This document shows positions 42,210 through 50,017 of a stretch of 64,000 bases of DNA, in pieces. The stretch lies in contig NZ_VKDE01000002.1 in assembly GCF_007097485.1 (NCBI RefSeq), forward strand, positions 1 through 64,000. Reading direction: 5' to 3'. Under the pieces are notes generated by a model that worked only from the letters and a program-made list of their open reading frames with translations, was not told the origin of the DNA and did no database searches. Position 1 is the stretch's first letter. Every line of letters begins with the position of its first letter. This stretch comes from Carboxylicivirga sp. M1479. GTDB lineage: Bacteria; Bacteroidota; Bacteroidia; Bacteroidales; Marinilabiliaceae. A program made the position numbers and the translations under genes.

Positions 42210-42785
42210 ATGAATAGGGGGAAAGTACTTGCTTTATTAGTTTTGGTGTTGTTTTCTTTTGCATGCAAACAAAAACACACGCCCAAGCCGCGTGGTTATT
42301 TTCGAATTGATTTCCCTGAAAAAGAATATGTCAATTTTAAAAGTACATACCCATATACTTTCGAATACGCCACTTATTCTACGGTAGTTCCCGACACTAG
42401 TAAAAATGCCGAAAGCTATTGGTTAAACCTGATGTTTCCGCAGTTAAATGGGCAGTTGCACTTGAGTTATAAGGCAATTGATAATAATCTTAATGAGCTG
42501 ATAGAAGATAGTCGGAAGTTGGCCTACAAGCATACGGTAAAAGCTGACGCCATTAATGAGCGCATGTTTTATAATTCTGACAATCGAGTAACAGGTATTT
42601 TGTATGAAATAAAGGGGAATGCCGCCTCACCCTTGCAATTTTTAGCAACAGATAGTCTCAACCATTTTATTCGTGGCTCCTTGTATTTTAATGCAGTTCC
42701 CAATCAAGATAGCTTAGCACCCGTTGTAAATTTTGTTTATGATGATGTCGTACATCTGATGGAAACAATTCGTTGGGATAATTAA
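42210..42785 (+). CDS. gldD: Gliding-motility lipoprotein GldD
   Basis: 191 residues with a lipoprotein signal (MNRGKVLALLVLVLFSFAC, Cys19) and the GldD core: KPRGYFRIDFPEKEY, YPYTFEYATY, SYWLNLMFPQLNGQLHLSYK and a late FVYDDVVHLMETIRW. An envelope lipoprotein required for gliding and T9SS secretion in Flavobacterium johnsoniae. Tight spacing on both sides (5 and 6 bases) ties it to gldE and the phosphopantetheinyl transferase gene. Confidence 0.94.
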   Translation: MNRGKVLALLVLVLFSFACKQKHTPKPRGYFRIDFPEKEYVNFKSTYPYTFEYATYSTVVPDTSKNAESYWLNLMFPQLNGQLHLSYKAIDNNLNELIEDSRKLAYKHTVKADAINERMFYNSDNRVTGILYEIKGNAASPLQFLATDSLNHFIRGSLYFNAVPNQDSLAPVVNFVYDDVVHLMETIRWDN

Positions 42786-42791
42786 AACAAG

Positions 42792-43415
42792 ATGCCACTC
42801 TACAAGACTATAAAGGTTACGGAGCAACATGTTGTTGCACTCTGGAGGATTGAGGAAAGTGTTGCTTTCTTAATGGATTCATTGCATTTATCTGCAGAGG
42901 GCGAGAGTATTTTGGAGAGTTTTAAATTGGATAAACGCAAGAAAGAGTGGTTGGTATCGAGGTTATTGTTAAAGGAGTTGCTAGAAGAATATCCGCACGT
43001 GCGTTATGGCCATAATGGCAAACCCGAGCTGTCGAATCGAACAGAATATATTAGCATCAGCCATTGTGATTCCATGGTGGCAGTAAGTGTGTCAAACAAA
43101 CCAACCGCTTTAGATATTGAAGTTTGCGGATCTCGTGTAGAGCGCGTTGCAAATCGCTTTGTTCATACCGATGAGAATAAATACATCCAAGAAAAATCCT
43201 TACGTACTTACTTAACAATTCTGTGGTCTGCCAAAGAAGCCCTTTACAAATATTACAACGTAGCGGGTGTTATCTTTAACGAGCAGTTTAAGATTAGTGC
43301 TTTTGATATTCAGAATGATGGCATACTTCAAAGTGAGTTCATCAATGATGGGGTTCATAAGAAGATGAATTTGAACTATGTACTGCTAGAAAATTTTGTT
43401 TTGGTGTATTGCTAA
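42792..43415 (+). CDS. 4'-phosphopantetheinyl transferase superfamily protein
   Basis: 207 residues of the Sfp/AcpT type. Family motifs: SISHCDSMVAV with a substrate Asp site, the Mg-binding ALDIEVCG, and WSAKEALYKYY with catalytic Glu and Lys. It moves phosphopantetheine from CoA to a carrier protein. Whether it serves fatty-acid ACP or another carrier cannot be told; no carrier gene lies nearby. AcpH, encoded at 13313-13900, would reverse the modification. It overlaps or abuts the next gene, and gldD ends 6 bases before it. Confidence 0.9.
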   Translation: MPLYKTIKVTEQHVVALWRIEESVAFLMDSLHLSAEGESILESFKLDKRKKEWLVSRLLLKELLEEYPHVRYGHNGKPELSNRTEYISISHCDSMVAVSVSNKPTALDIEVCGSRVERVANRFVHTDENKYIQEKSLRTYLTILWSAKEALYKYYNVAGVIFNEQFKISAFDIQNDGILQSEFINDGVHKKMNLNYVLLENFVLVYC

Positions 43416-43426
43416 ATAATGAGTTT

Positions 43427-44164
43427 ATGATTTACGACCAGGTAATAGAACGATATAATAGCCAACAAAAACAACTGGCATTTCTTATTGATCCAGATAA
43501 GTTTTCGTGGGAGATGCTGCCCAAGCTTCAGTCTATTATAGAAAAGGCTAAGCCCGACCTTTTGTTTGTTGGAGGTAGCTTGGTAAGTGTAGAAATTGGT
43601 GTCTTTGTTAAGAAGTTAAAGCAGTTTATTTCCTTGCCAGTCATATTATATCCAGGCTCTTCGAGTCAAATGTGCGATGATGTCGATGCTGTTCTATTCA
43701 TTTCTCTCATTTCGGGTCGTAATCCCGAGTTCTTAATCAGTCATCATGTGGCGGTGGCACCACAAATTAAAGCAAAAGGGATAGAGGCGATTTCTACAGG
43801 TTATATACTAGTTGATGGAGGTTCTCAAACATCAGTGCAGTATATGAGTCAGACACAGCCTATCCCAGCTGATAAAAAAGATATTGCTGTTGCCACCGCA
43901 TTAGCCGGACAATATTTAGGTATGAAACTGATTTATCTAGATGCGGGCTCGGGCGCAAAAACTCCCATCTGTAAAGAAATGATTACTGCTGTTAGTAATG
44001 CGATTGATGTTCCATTGTTAATTGGAGGAGGTTTAAAAACAACAAACGATGTCAAAGCAGCCTGTGATTCAGGCGCCGACATCGTTGTAGTTGGTAATAT
44101 TTTCGAAAAAGACTTGTCCTTAATTAATGATTTTTGCGATACAGTGCATCAATTTAATAAGTAA
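43427..44164 (+). CDS. Geranylgeranylglyceryl phosphate synthase family protein
   Basis: 245 residues from the ATG at 43427 (a TTG at 43409 overlapping the previous gene is less likely). TIM-barrel prenyltransferase: LAFLIDPDKFSW (Mg/glycerol-1-phosphate), DLLFVGGSLVS, ILYPGSSSQM, STGYILVDGG, LIYLDAGSGAKTPI and LIGGGLKTTNDV, with VVGNIFEKD at the end. Bacteroidota carry group II members of this otherwise archaeal family, and purified examples joined a long prenyl diphosphate to glycerol 1-phosphate; the lipid product in these bacteria is still unclear. Last gene of the mutY-to-GGGPS run. Confidence 0.9.
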   Translation: MIYDQVIERYNSQQKQLAFLIDPDKFSWEMLPKLQSIIEKAKPDLLFVGGSLVSVEIGVFVKKLKQFISLPVILYPGSSSQMCDDVDAVLFISLISGRNPEFLISHHVAVAPQIKAKGIEAISTGYILVDGGSQTSVQYMSQTQPIPADKKDIAVATALAGQYLGMKLIYLDAGSGAKTPICKEMITAVSNAIDVPLLIGGGLKTTNDVKAACDSGADIVVVGNIFEKDLSLINDFCDTVHQFNK

Positions 44165-45761
44165 GCCCTTCAAGGGGTAGTCCTTCGCAGCCATTGGGGA
44201 AAGGTATTTCTAAAAATGAGCTGATCGTTGGAGCAATGTGTGTCATTGGTACAGAGCGGTATACATTCTTAGGCATAATCTTCCATCCATAAAAAATTAC
44301 TGGCAAATGGGTGGCATCCCAATTTCTGTTTATTTTCTTTCCATTGTCCAGCTCTTCACTCCATCCTGGTCTTAGTTTTATCACAATATCACCCGAACGA
44401 CGTGGGTGGTAGTTGAGCTTTAGGCTTCGTAATGAAGAAAAGTCTGACGATGCCACTTTTAACTCTGAGAAAGGCATGGCAAAAGCTACCCCCCGCATGT
44501 CACTAATGAAACTTGCTGCTTCTAATTTTATTGCAGTAAGGTCAATTTTATTCTCCTTAATTAATTCATGGTTCAAGTAGATTTGAGCATCATGATAGGC
44601 CATTACCCATTTTCCCTGACCATATTTAGCCATTAAAAATAGGTTTAGCAAGGAGGCTGTTTTGTCGCCACTAAAAACACCAGTAGGAATGCCATGCTTA
44701 GAATTATCCTCAACGGGCCTAACAGGGTGTGCAATTGAAGTGGTAACAACAAGTGTATTTTCCAGACCAACTTCTCGATCTATGGTTCTGAGTAAGTCAG
44801 CAATTTCAGCATCTAACCGAACCATCATGTCTTCCGTTTCAACATCAAAGGCACCGTGTATATCACCATGTACTGCTCTTGCTGTAAATTGGAGTGTAAT
44901 AACATCAGTCACATCATCTTTGCCATATTGGCCATTTATTATTTGCGACATAGCAAAATCTCGAATGAGTTTATTGCCATACGGAGAATGGAGTACGGGT
45001 ATATAGGCATTTTTACCATCTTGCTTTTCGAGGGTGTACATAAATTCTTCAGATTTAATGCGTTGCTCGCTAAAGAATTTCATCTGATGGTAATTGTTTA
45101 AATCTTTAAATGGACCCCACTTGCGCTTGCTATAGGTGTCCAGAAGTCTTTTTTTATTGAATTTTCGAGCCCACTCTGGCATCTGTTTGATGTTATCGCT
45201 TTGAGGTACTATAACAAACTCGCCTGAGTTAGGGTCAACTCGGTAAAGGTAGTCGGGTTTATGACCTCCTGCCCAAACAAGAAAGTTACGGTTAAACCCG
45301 ATGGCTGTAACTCTTGATGTACCATTGTTCATCCATTTTAATTCATCTGTTACTGTAGATGTTAATAAACGATCTGCGGTGGGGTAGCGTTCACTTTCAT
45401 TCTGATTGATAAAGATATCGCCATAAGCAGCATTTACTTCTTTTCCCCTTAATCTATCGTACCACCAGTTAGACACGATGCCATGGGTAGTAGGGTAGGC
45501 GCCGGTAGCTAAGGTCGCCAGATTGGTTCCGTAATAAGTTGATCCAGCCGGGTAGGAGCCATTTCTGTAAAAAGCACCTCCGTTTATGAGCCTGTTGAAT
45601 CCATTGTCTGAAAATTGATCTCTAAAGGCTACAATTTGATCAGTGCTAAGTTGATCAATCAGGATAAAAACAACTAATCTTGGTCGTTGAGATGGAGCTT
45701 GGCTAATTGAAAGTTGAACAACAAGTAATAAAATGGCTAATGAAAGAATTTTTTTTATCAT
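44154..45761 (-). CDS. Alkaline-phosphatase-superfamily protein with altered metal site
   Basis: 535 residues from the ATG at 45761, with signal peptide MIKKILSLAILLLVVQLSIS. The PafA-like layout is visible: VFILIDQLSTDQI (Asp36), then GSTYYGTNLATLATG where the nucleophile Ser/Thr would be, and TTHGIVSNWWYDRL. However the metal-binding pieces expected later are changed: the usual ADHG reads TTSIAHPVRP (about 338-347), and the usual DxxGHxxGP reads ARAVHGDIHGAF. It may be a pseudoenzyme or use a different site. Convergent with the GGGPS gene (11-base overlap). Confidence 0.75.
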   Translation of the reverse strand: MIKKILSLAILLLVVQLSISQAPSQRPRLVVFILIDQLSTDQIVAFRDQFSDNGFNRLINGGAFYRNGSYPAGSTYYGTNLATLATGAYPTTHGIVSNWWYDRLRGKEVNAAYGDIFINQNESERYPTADRLLTSTVTDELKWMNNGTSRVTAIGFNRNFLVWAGGHKPDYLYRVDPNSGEFVIVPQSDNIKQMPEWARKFNKKRLLDTYSKRKWGPFKDLNNYHQMKFFSEQRIKSEEFMYTLEKQDGKNAYIPVLHSPYGNKLIRDFAMSQIINGQYGKDDVTDVITLQFTARAVHGDIHGAFDVETEDMMVRLDAEIADLLRTIDREVGLENTLVVTTSIAHPVRPVEDNSKHGIPTGVFSGDKTASLLNLFLMAKYGQGKWVMAYHDAQIYLNHELIKENKIDLTAIKLEAASFISDMRGVAFAMPFSELKVASSDFSSLRSLKLNYHPRRSGDIVIKLRPGWSEELDNGKKINRNWDATHLPVIFYGWKIMPKNVYRSVPMTHIAPTISSFLEIPFPNGCEGLPLEGLTY

Positions 45762-45821
45762 CGAATATAGGTTTAAACGGGTCAATAACTTGCTTTGTAA
45801 CAAATATATAAATAGAAGTGT

Positions 45822-46190
45822 TTATTTGAGTCCACTCTTATATGAAATAACATCAACGTGTTCTGTAAAAATAATACCTCCACTTTGAGCCTTTTCAAGT
45901 AATTTAGATGTAATTTCAGCAAAACTTGAAATTCTTTCTGCTCTATCAATTAATTCAATAATGATTGGTACCTCATTGGAAATGGAAAATACTTTACGGT
46001 TATTCACTATGCTATCCGCTCCATAGGATAACATTCCTTTGTAAACCGTAACACCTGCCATTTTATACTTTTTCGCAGCAAAAACAATTGCTTCAAACAA
46101 TGGTCGCTGGTAAACTCTGTCCTCTTCTCCGATAATCACCTTTAGCTTTTGAGCGTCTCCTTCTAATACCATTGTGTGCGGATTAAACAT
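45822..46190 (-). CDS. DUF190 PII-like protein
   Basis: 122 residues (116 if it begins at the ATG at 46172). DUF190 core: DAQKLKVIIGEEDRVYQRPLFEAIV, GVTVYKGMLSYGAD and PIIIELIDRAERI, a ferredoxin-like fold related to PII signalling proteins. In many genomes it is next to a CrcB fluoride channel; none is here. Ligand and target unknown. Confidence 0.85.
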   Translation of the reverse strand: MFNPHTMVLEGDAQKLKVIIGEEDRVYQRPLFEAIVFAAKKYKMAGVTVYKGMLSYGADSIVNNRKVFSISNEVPIIIELIDRAERISSFAEITSKLLEKAQSGGIIFTEHVDVISYKSGLK

Positions 46191-46431
46191 GAAAGGTCAA
46201 ATTACGGATATTAACTTGCTTAATCAACCTTCTGGAGTTGTATCATTGAATTTTAAAGCCTTAGTAAAAGATGTAAAAGTCTTAATTGTTGCTTGATATA
46301 CAGGAGTATAAAATGTTGTTAGGGGTATCGAGTTTGACCCTGATTTACTTGTATGTTATCTAAATATTACTAATTTTACAGGTACCCACAAATTTACCTA
46401 AAATTTTAACAAACTCTTAAATTTAGCTTTT

Positions 46432-48588
46432 ATGAAAGTATATCAAGCTGATCAAATTAAAAATCTTGCGCTGCTCGGTGGTAGCGGCTCAGGTAAAACC
46501 ACTCTCGCAGAGGCAATGCTTTTCGAAGGCGGTGTCATTAAACGTCGTGGCGACGTTGAAAGTAATAATACTGTATCTGATTATAACCGAGTCGAGCATG
46601 AATATGGCTACTCGGTTTTTTCGTCCGTTTTATTTACCGAATATCAAGGGCGTAAGTTTAATTTTATCGACTGTCCTGGTTCTGATGATTTTATAGGAGG
46701 TGCCATAACATCGCTCAATGTAACTGATACGGCTCTTATGTTGTTGAATGCAACTCAAGGCGTTGAGGTTGGAACAGAAAACCTTTTTAGGTATACCGAA
46801 GAGTATTCAAAACCAGTTGTATTTGTTGTTAATCAGCTGGATCATGAAAAAGCAAACTACGAACAAACAATTGAAAATGCGACCGATGTATTTGGGAGTA
46901 AAGTTGTAATCGTTCAGTACCCTGTCAATGTTGGGCCTGGATTTAATGCAGTGGTTGATGTTTTAAAAATGAAAATGTATCAGTGGGGTGCCGATGGAGG
47001 TGAACCACAGATTTTAGATATACCAGCTGACCAGAAAGCTAAAGCTGATGAATTGCATAATACTTTAGTTGAAGCAGCTGCAGAAAATGATGAGCCTTTA
47101 ATGGAGCTATACTTTGATGAGGGTACGCTTAATGAGGATCAAATGCGTCAAGGGATTCGCAAGGGTTTAATTGCTCGCGATATGTTTCCTGTTTTTTGTG
47201 TGTCGGCTAAAATGGATATGGGTGGTCGTCGTCTAATGGAATTTTTAGGTAATGTAGTGCCAAACGTATCTGAAATGCCTACGCCAGTTACAAGTACAGG
47301 CGATGAAGTACCTTATGATCCATCAGGACCAACATCCTTATTTGTTTTCAAAACGAGTATAGAGCCTCATTTGGGTGAAGTATCTTACTTTAAAGTGATG
47401 TCGGGTAAGGTTGAAGAAGGAATGGATTTAATTAATGCCAACCGTGAAGCCAAAGAACGAATTGCTCAGTTGTACTGTGTTGCGGGTAATACTCGTCATA
47501 AAATAGAGCAGCTTGTTGCTGGTGATATTGGGGTGACTGTTAAACTTAAAGAAACACATACCAACCATACCCTAAATGAAAAAGGGACCGACTATTTATT
47601 TGATGCCATCAAGTATCCAAATCCTAAATATCGTTCGGCCATATCGCCTATAAATGATGCTGATGATGAGAAATTAGGTGAAGTACTACAGCGCATGCAT
47701 GAGGAGGATCCTACTTTAAGTGTTGAGTATTCAAAGGAATTAAAGCAGATAATTGTGCATGGGCAAGGGGAGTTTCATTTAAACACGATGAAATGGCGTC
47801 TTGAGCATAACGATAAAATTGAAATAGAGTTCCATAATCCACGTATTCCGTACAGAGAGACGATTACAAAAGTAGCCAGGGCCGATTATCGCCATAAGAA
47901 GCAATCGGGAGGTTCTGGTCAATTTGGTGAAGTGCACATGATTATTGAACCATTCTACGAGGATATGCCAACGCCTGCGACCATGAAAATTGATGGGCAG
48001 GAGATAAAACTGAATGTTAAAAACGAAGAAGTTATAAAATTACCTTGGGGTGGTAAATTGGTATTCAACAGCTGTATTGTTGGTGGTGCCATTGATGCGC
48101 GATTCTTGCCTGCCATTATGAAAGGTATTATGGAAAAAATGGAAGAAGGTCCGTTAACAGGGTCTTACGCTCGCGATATTCGTGTGTTTGTTTACGATGG
48201 AAAGATGCATGCTGTTGATTCCAACGAAATATCATTTAAGTTGGCAGGTCGTCATGCTTTTAGTGAAGCCTTTAAAAATGCCAAGCCTAAGATTATGGAG
48301 CCGGTTTACGATGTAGAGGTAAAAGTGCCTAGTGATCGAATGGGTGATGTAATGAGTGACCTGCAAGGGCGTCGTGCCATGATTGAAGGCATGTCTAGTG
48401 AAAAGGGTTTTGAGGTAATAAAAGCCAAGGTGCCTTTAAAAGAGATGAACAAGTATTCTACTTCGCTAAGTAGTATTACGGGTGGGCGAGCTTTCTATTC
48501 AATGTCGTTCTCGGCATACGATAAAGTGCCGCCAGAAATTCAGGTTGACTTAATGAAGGCTTTTGAAGAAGAGCAAAAAGATGATTAA
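46432..48588 (+). CDS. Elongation factor G paralogue (EF-G2 type)
   Basis: 718 residues with all five EF-G domains. The P-loop reads GGSGSGKTTLAEAML (about 16-30) in place of the GHIDAGKTT of canonical EF-G, the G3 motif is DCPGSDD, and G4 is NQLDHE in place of NKxD. Later domains include GQGEFHLNTMKWRLE, the domain IV run YRETITKVARADYRHKKQSGG and GSYARDIRVFVYDGKMHAVDS. This is a second, EF-G-like translational GTPase common in Bacteroidota, probably not the housekeeping translocase. Single gene; ends before a bidirectional terminator. Confidence 0.9.
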   Translation: MKVYQADQIKNLALLGGSGSGKTTLAEAMLFEGGVIKRRGDVESNNTVSDYNRVEHEYGYSVFSSVLFTEYQGRKFNFIDCPGSDDFIGGAITSLNVTDTALMLLNATQGVEVGTENLFRYTEEYSKPVVFVVNQLDHEKANYEQTIENATDVFGSKVVIVQYPVNVGPGFNAVVDVLKMKMYQWGADGGEPQILDIPADQKAKADELHNTLVEAAAENDEPLMELYFDEGTLNEDQMRQGIRKGLIARDMFPVFCVSAKMDMGGRRLMEFLGNVVPNVSEMPTPVTSTGDEVPYDPSGPTSLFVFKTSIEPHLGEVSYFKVMSGKVEEGMDLINANREAKERIAQLYCVAGNTRHKIEQLVAGDIGVTVKLKETHTNHTLNEKGTDYLFDAIKYPNPKYRSAISPINDADDEKLGEVLQRMHEEDPTLSVEYSKELKQIIVHGQGEFHLNTMKWRLEHNDKIEIEFHNPRIPYRETITKVARADYRHKKQSGGSGQFGEVHMIIEPFYEDMPTPATMKIDGQEIKLNVKNEEVIKLPWGGKLVFNSCIVGGAIDARFLPAIMKGIMEKMEEGPLTGSYARDIRVFVYDGKMHAVDSNEISFKLAGRHAFSEAFKNAKPKIMEPVYDVEVKVPSDRMGDVMSDLQGRRAMIEGMSSEKGFEVIKAKVPLKEMNKYSTSLSSITGGRAFYSMSFSAYDKVPPEIQVDLMKAFEEEQKDD

Positions 48589-48597
48589 TTAATAATC

Positions 48598-48627
48598 AAA
48601 AAAAGGAGGGTTTAGCCCTCCTTTTTT
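48598..48627. terminator. Bidirectional terminator between EF-G2 and the T9SS cargo gene
   Basis: GGAGGG / CCCTCC with loop TTTAG, flanked by seven A on the left and six T on the right. Confidence 0.93.
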
Positions 48628-48645
48628 ATTTGTAAATAATTTCCT

Positions 48646-49839
48646 CTAATTGACAATTAAATGAACGGCACCTTCTAATTCTTCTTTTTCCCCTTTAAAA
48701 CCTTCAGCCTCTATTTTGTAGAAGTAAACGCCAGGTTCTGCTTTCTGATTTCCAATGCGGCCATTCCATCCTGTTTCAGGATTACTGCCTTGATATACCT
48801 TTCTTCCCCAACGGTTATAAATCATCATGGTAAATTTATTAACTGAGCGGTAGGATACTCTAAACTCATCATTTTGGCCAGGGCTGCTAAATGGTGTAAA
48901 TGCGTTAGGTACTTTAATAACCATTTCATTAACAGTGAAAACTTCCGGGGCTGTCTCATCTTCGCATTCCGACGTCAGATTTTTAACTTTTAATACCACA
49001 GGATAGCCGTCTTCGTTGTATTTCTGAAAGGTAAAGATTGGATCCGGAACAAAATCCTTTCCAGCATCGCCAAAAGTCCATTCCCAATCCGTTACATTTC
49101 CCAACGATTCATCTGTGAAACGTACAATCATCGGTGCTGAACCCTCTGTTGCTTCGTTATCTGCTGTTCCTTCGGTTTCAAATGAGAAAGCGGCTTTAAC
49201 AGCGATAGCCGTGTATGAATAATCTGCCTCAGCAGCAGGAATGCCTGCTGCAAATTTACTTCCGCTTATAACGGTGTATTCTGTGTCTTCTGTTGGGGCA
49301 TCAATAAAAACCGAAATGTCAGTTAGACCTTCCACATCGCCCTGGGGAGATGAAGTCCATGTATAGCCATAATCCACACTAATTATTTCGTGGGTGTTGC
49401 GATGGTTGTAGTAGTTGAGTGCTTTGTTATCGTTCGAGGCTGTTAATCGGATGTTGTTGCACGATTCAAATTCATTATCAATATTATTAACCATCGGGAT
49501 GGGAACAAAATTCCAACAATAATGAGGTACCCCATCTACATCCACTCTGAAGCCATTTTCTACAAGGTTAGTTAATGTATTTTGAGTAGCTCCAGCAATG
49601 GGTTCAAAAGCCATGTTGGCTGATGAGTATTGATACCACTGAAAGTTGATGCCAGTAGGTGCCGTTAGTGTAGCTGTGTTTATGTCTGTGTAAAAAAAGA
49701 TTGGATCTTCAGTAAATCCGCCTCCGTAAGCTGTTGATTCGGAGTAAAAGGCATTGGACGTTATTTGTCCTTTAGTCAGCGTAGCCGAGAGAATAAAAAG
49801 CGATATGAATAATAGGATTCGATTGATCGACCAAAGCAT
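48646..49839 (-). CDS. Secreted protein with PKD domain and type B T9SS sorting domain
   Basis: 397 residues. Signal peptide (about 1-25), two immunoglobulin-like or unclassified beta segments, a PKD domain (about 225-305; VTDWEWTFGDAG), and a gliding-motility-associated C-terminal domain from about 312: PNAFTPFSSPGQNDEFRV, then MMIYNRWGRKVY, TGWNG and PGVYFYKIEAEG. Such CHU_C-type domains direct export by the type IX system and attachment at the cell surface. Cargo role unknown; possibly an adhesin-like surface protein. Convergent with EF-G2. Confidence 0.9.
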   Translation of the reverse strand: MLWSINRILLFISLFILSATLTKGQITSNAFYSESTAYGGGFTEDPIFFYTDINTATLTAPTGINFQWYQYSSANMAFEPIAGATQNTLTNLVENGFRVDVDGVPHYCWNFVPIPMVNNIDNEFESCNNIRLTASNDNKALNYYNHRNTHEIISVDYGYTWTSSPQGDVEGLTDISVFIDAPTEDTEYTVISGSKFAAGIPAAEADYSYTAIAVKAAFSFETEGTADNEATEGSAPMIVRFTDESLGNVTDWEWTFGDAGKDFVPDPIFTFQKYNEDGYPVVLKVKNLTSECEDETAPEVFTVNEMVIKVPNAFTPFSSPGQNDEFRVSYRSVNKFTMMIYNRWGRKVYQGSNPETGWNGRIGNQKAEPGVYFYKIEAEGFKGEKEELEGAVHLIVN

Positions 49840-49974
49840 TGCATCAGTTTTTTAGTAATAATTGAACTCGAGACATAAATAAACTATTTATGCTTTTCAA
49901 AGCTATAATAAATCTTCAAACGATAAAAAGGATAATATTATTACATTGGTACTCGATGGTTTAAAATGAACTCC

Positions 49975-49982
49975 TATTTTTG
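49975..49982 (+). promoter_or_regulatory. -7 promoter element of uvrD
   Basis: TATTTTTG, 35 bases before the GTG start at 50018. Confidence 0.6.
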
Positions 49983-50017
49983 TAGGTCGAAGTTTATCAA
50001 TATTAAAACAAGGTATA

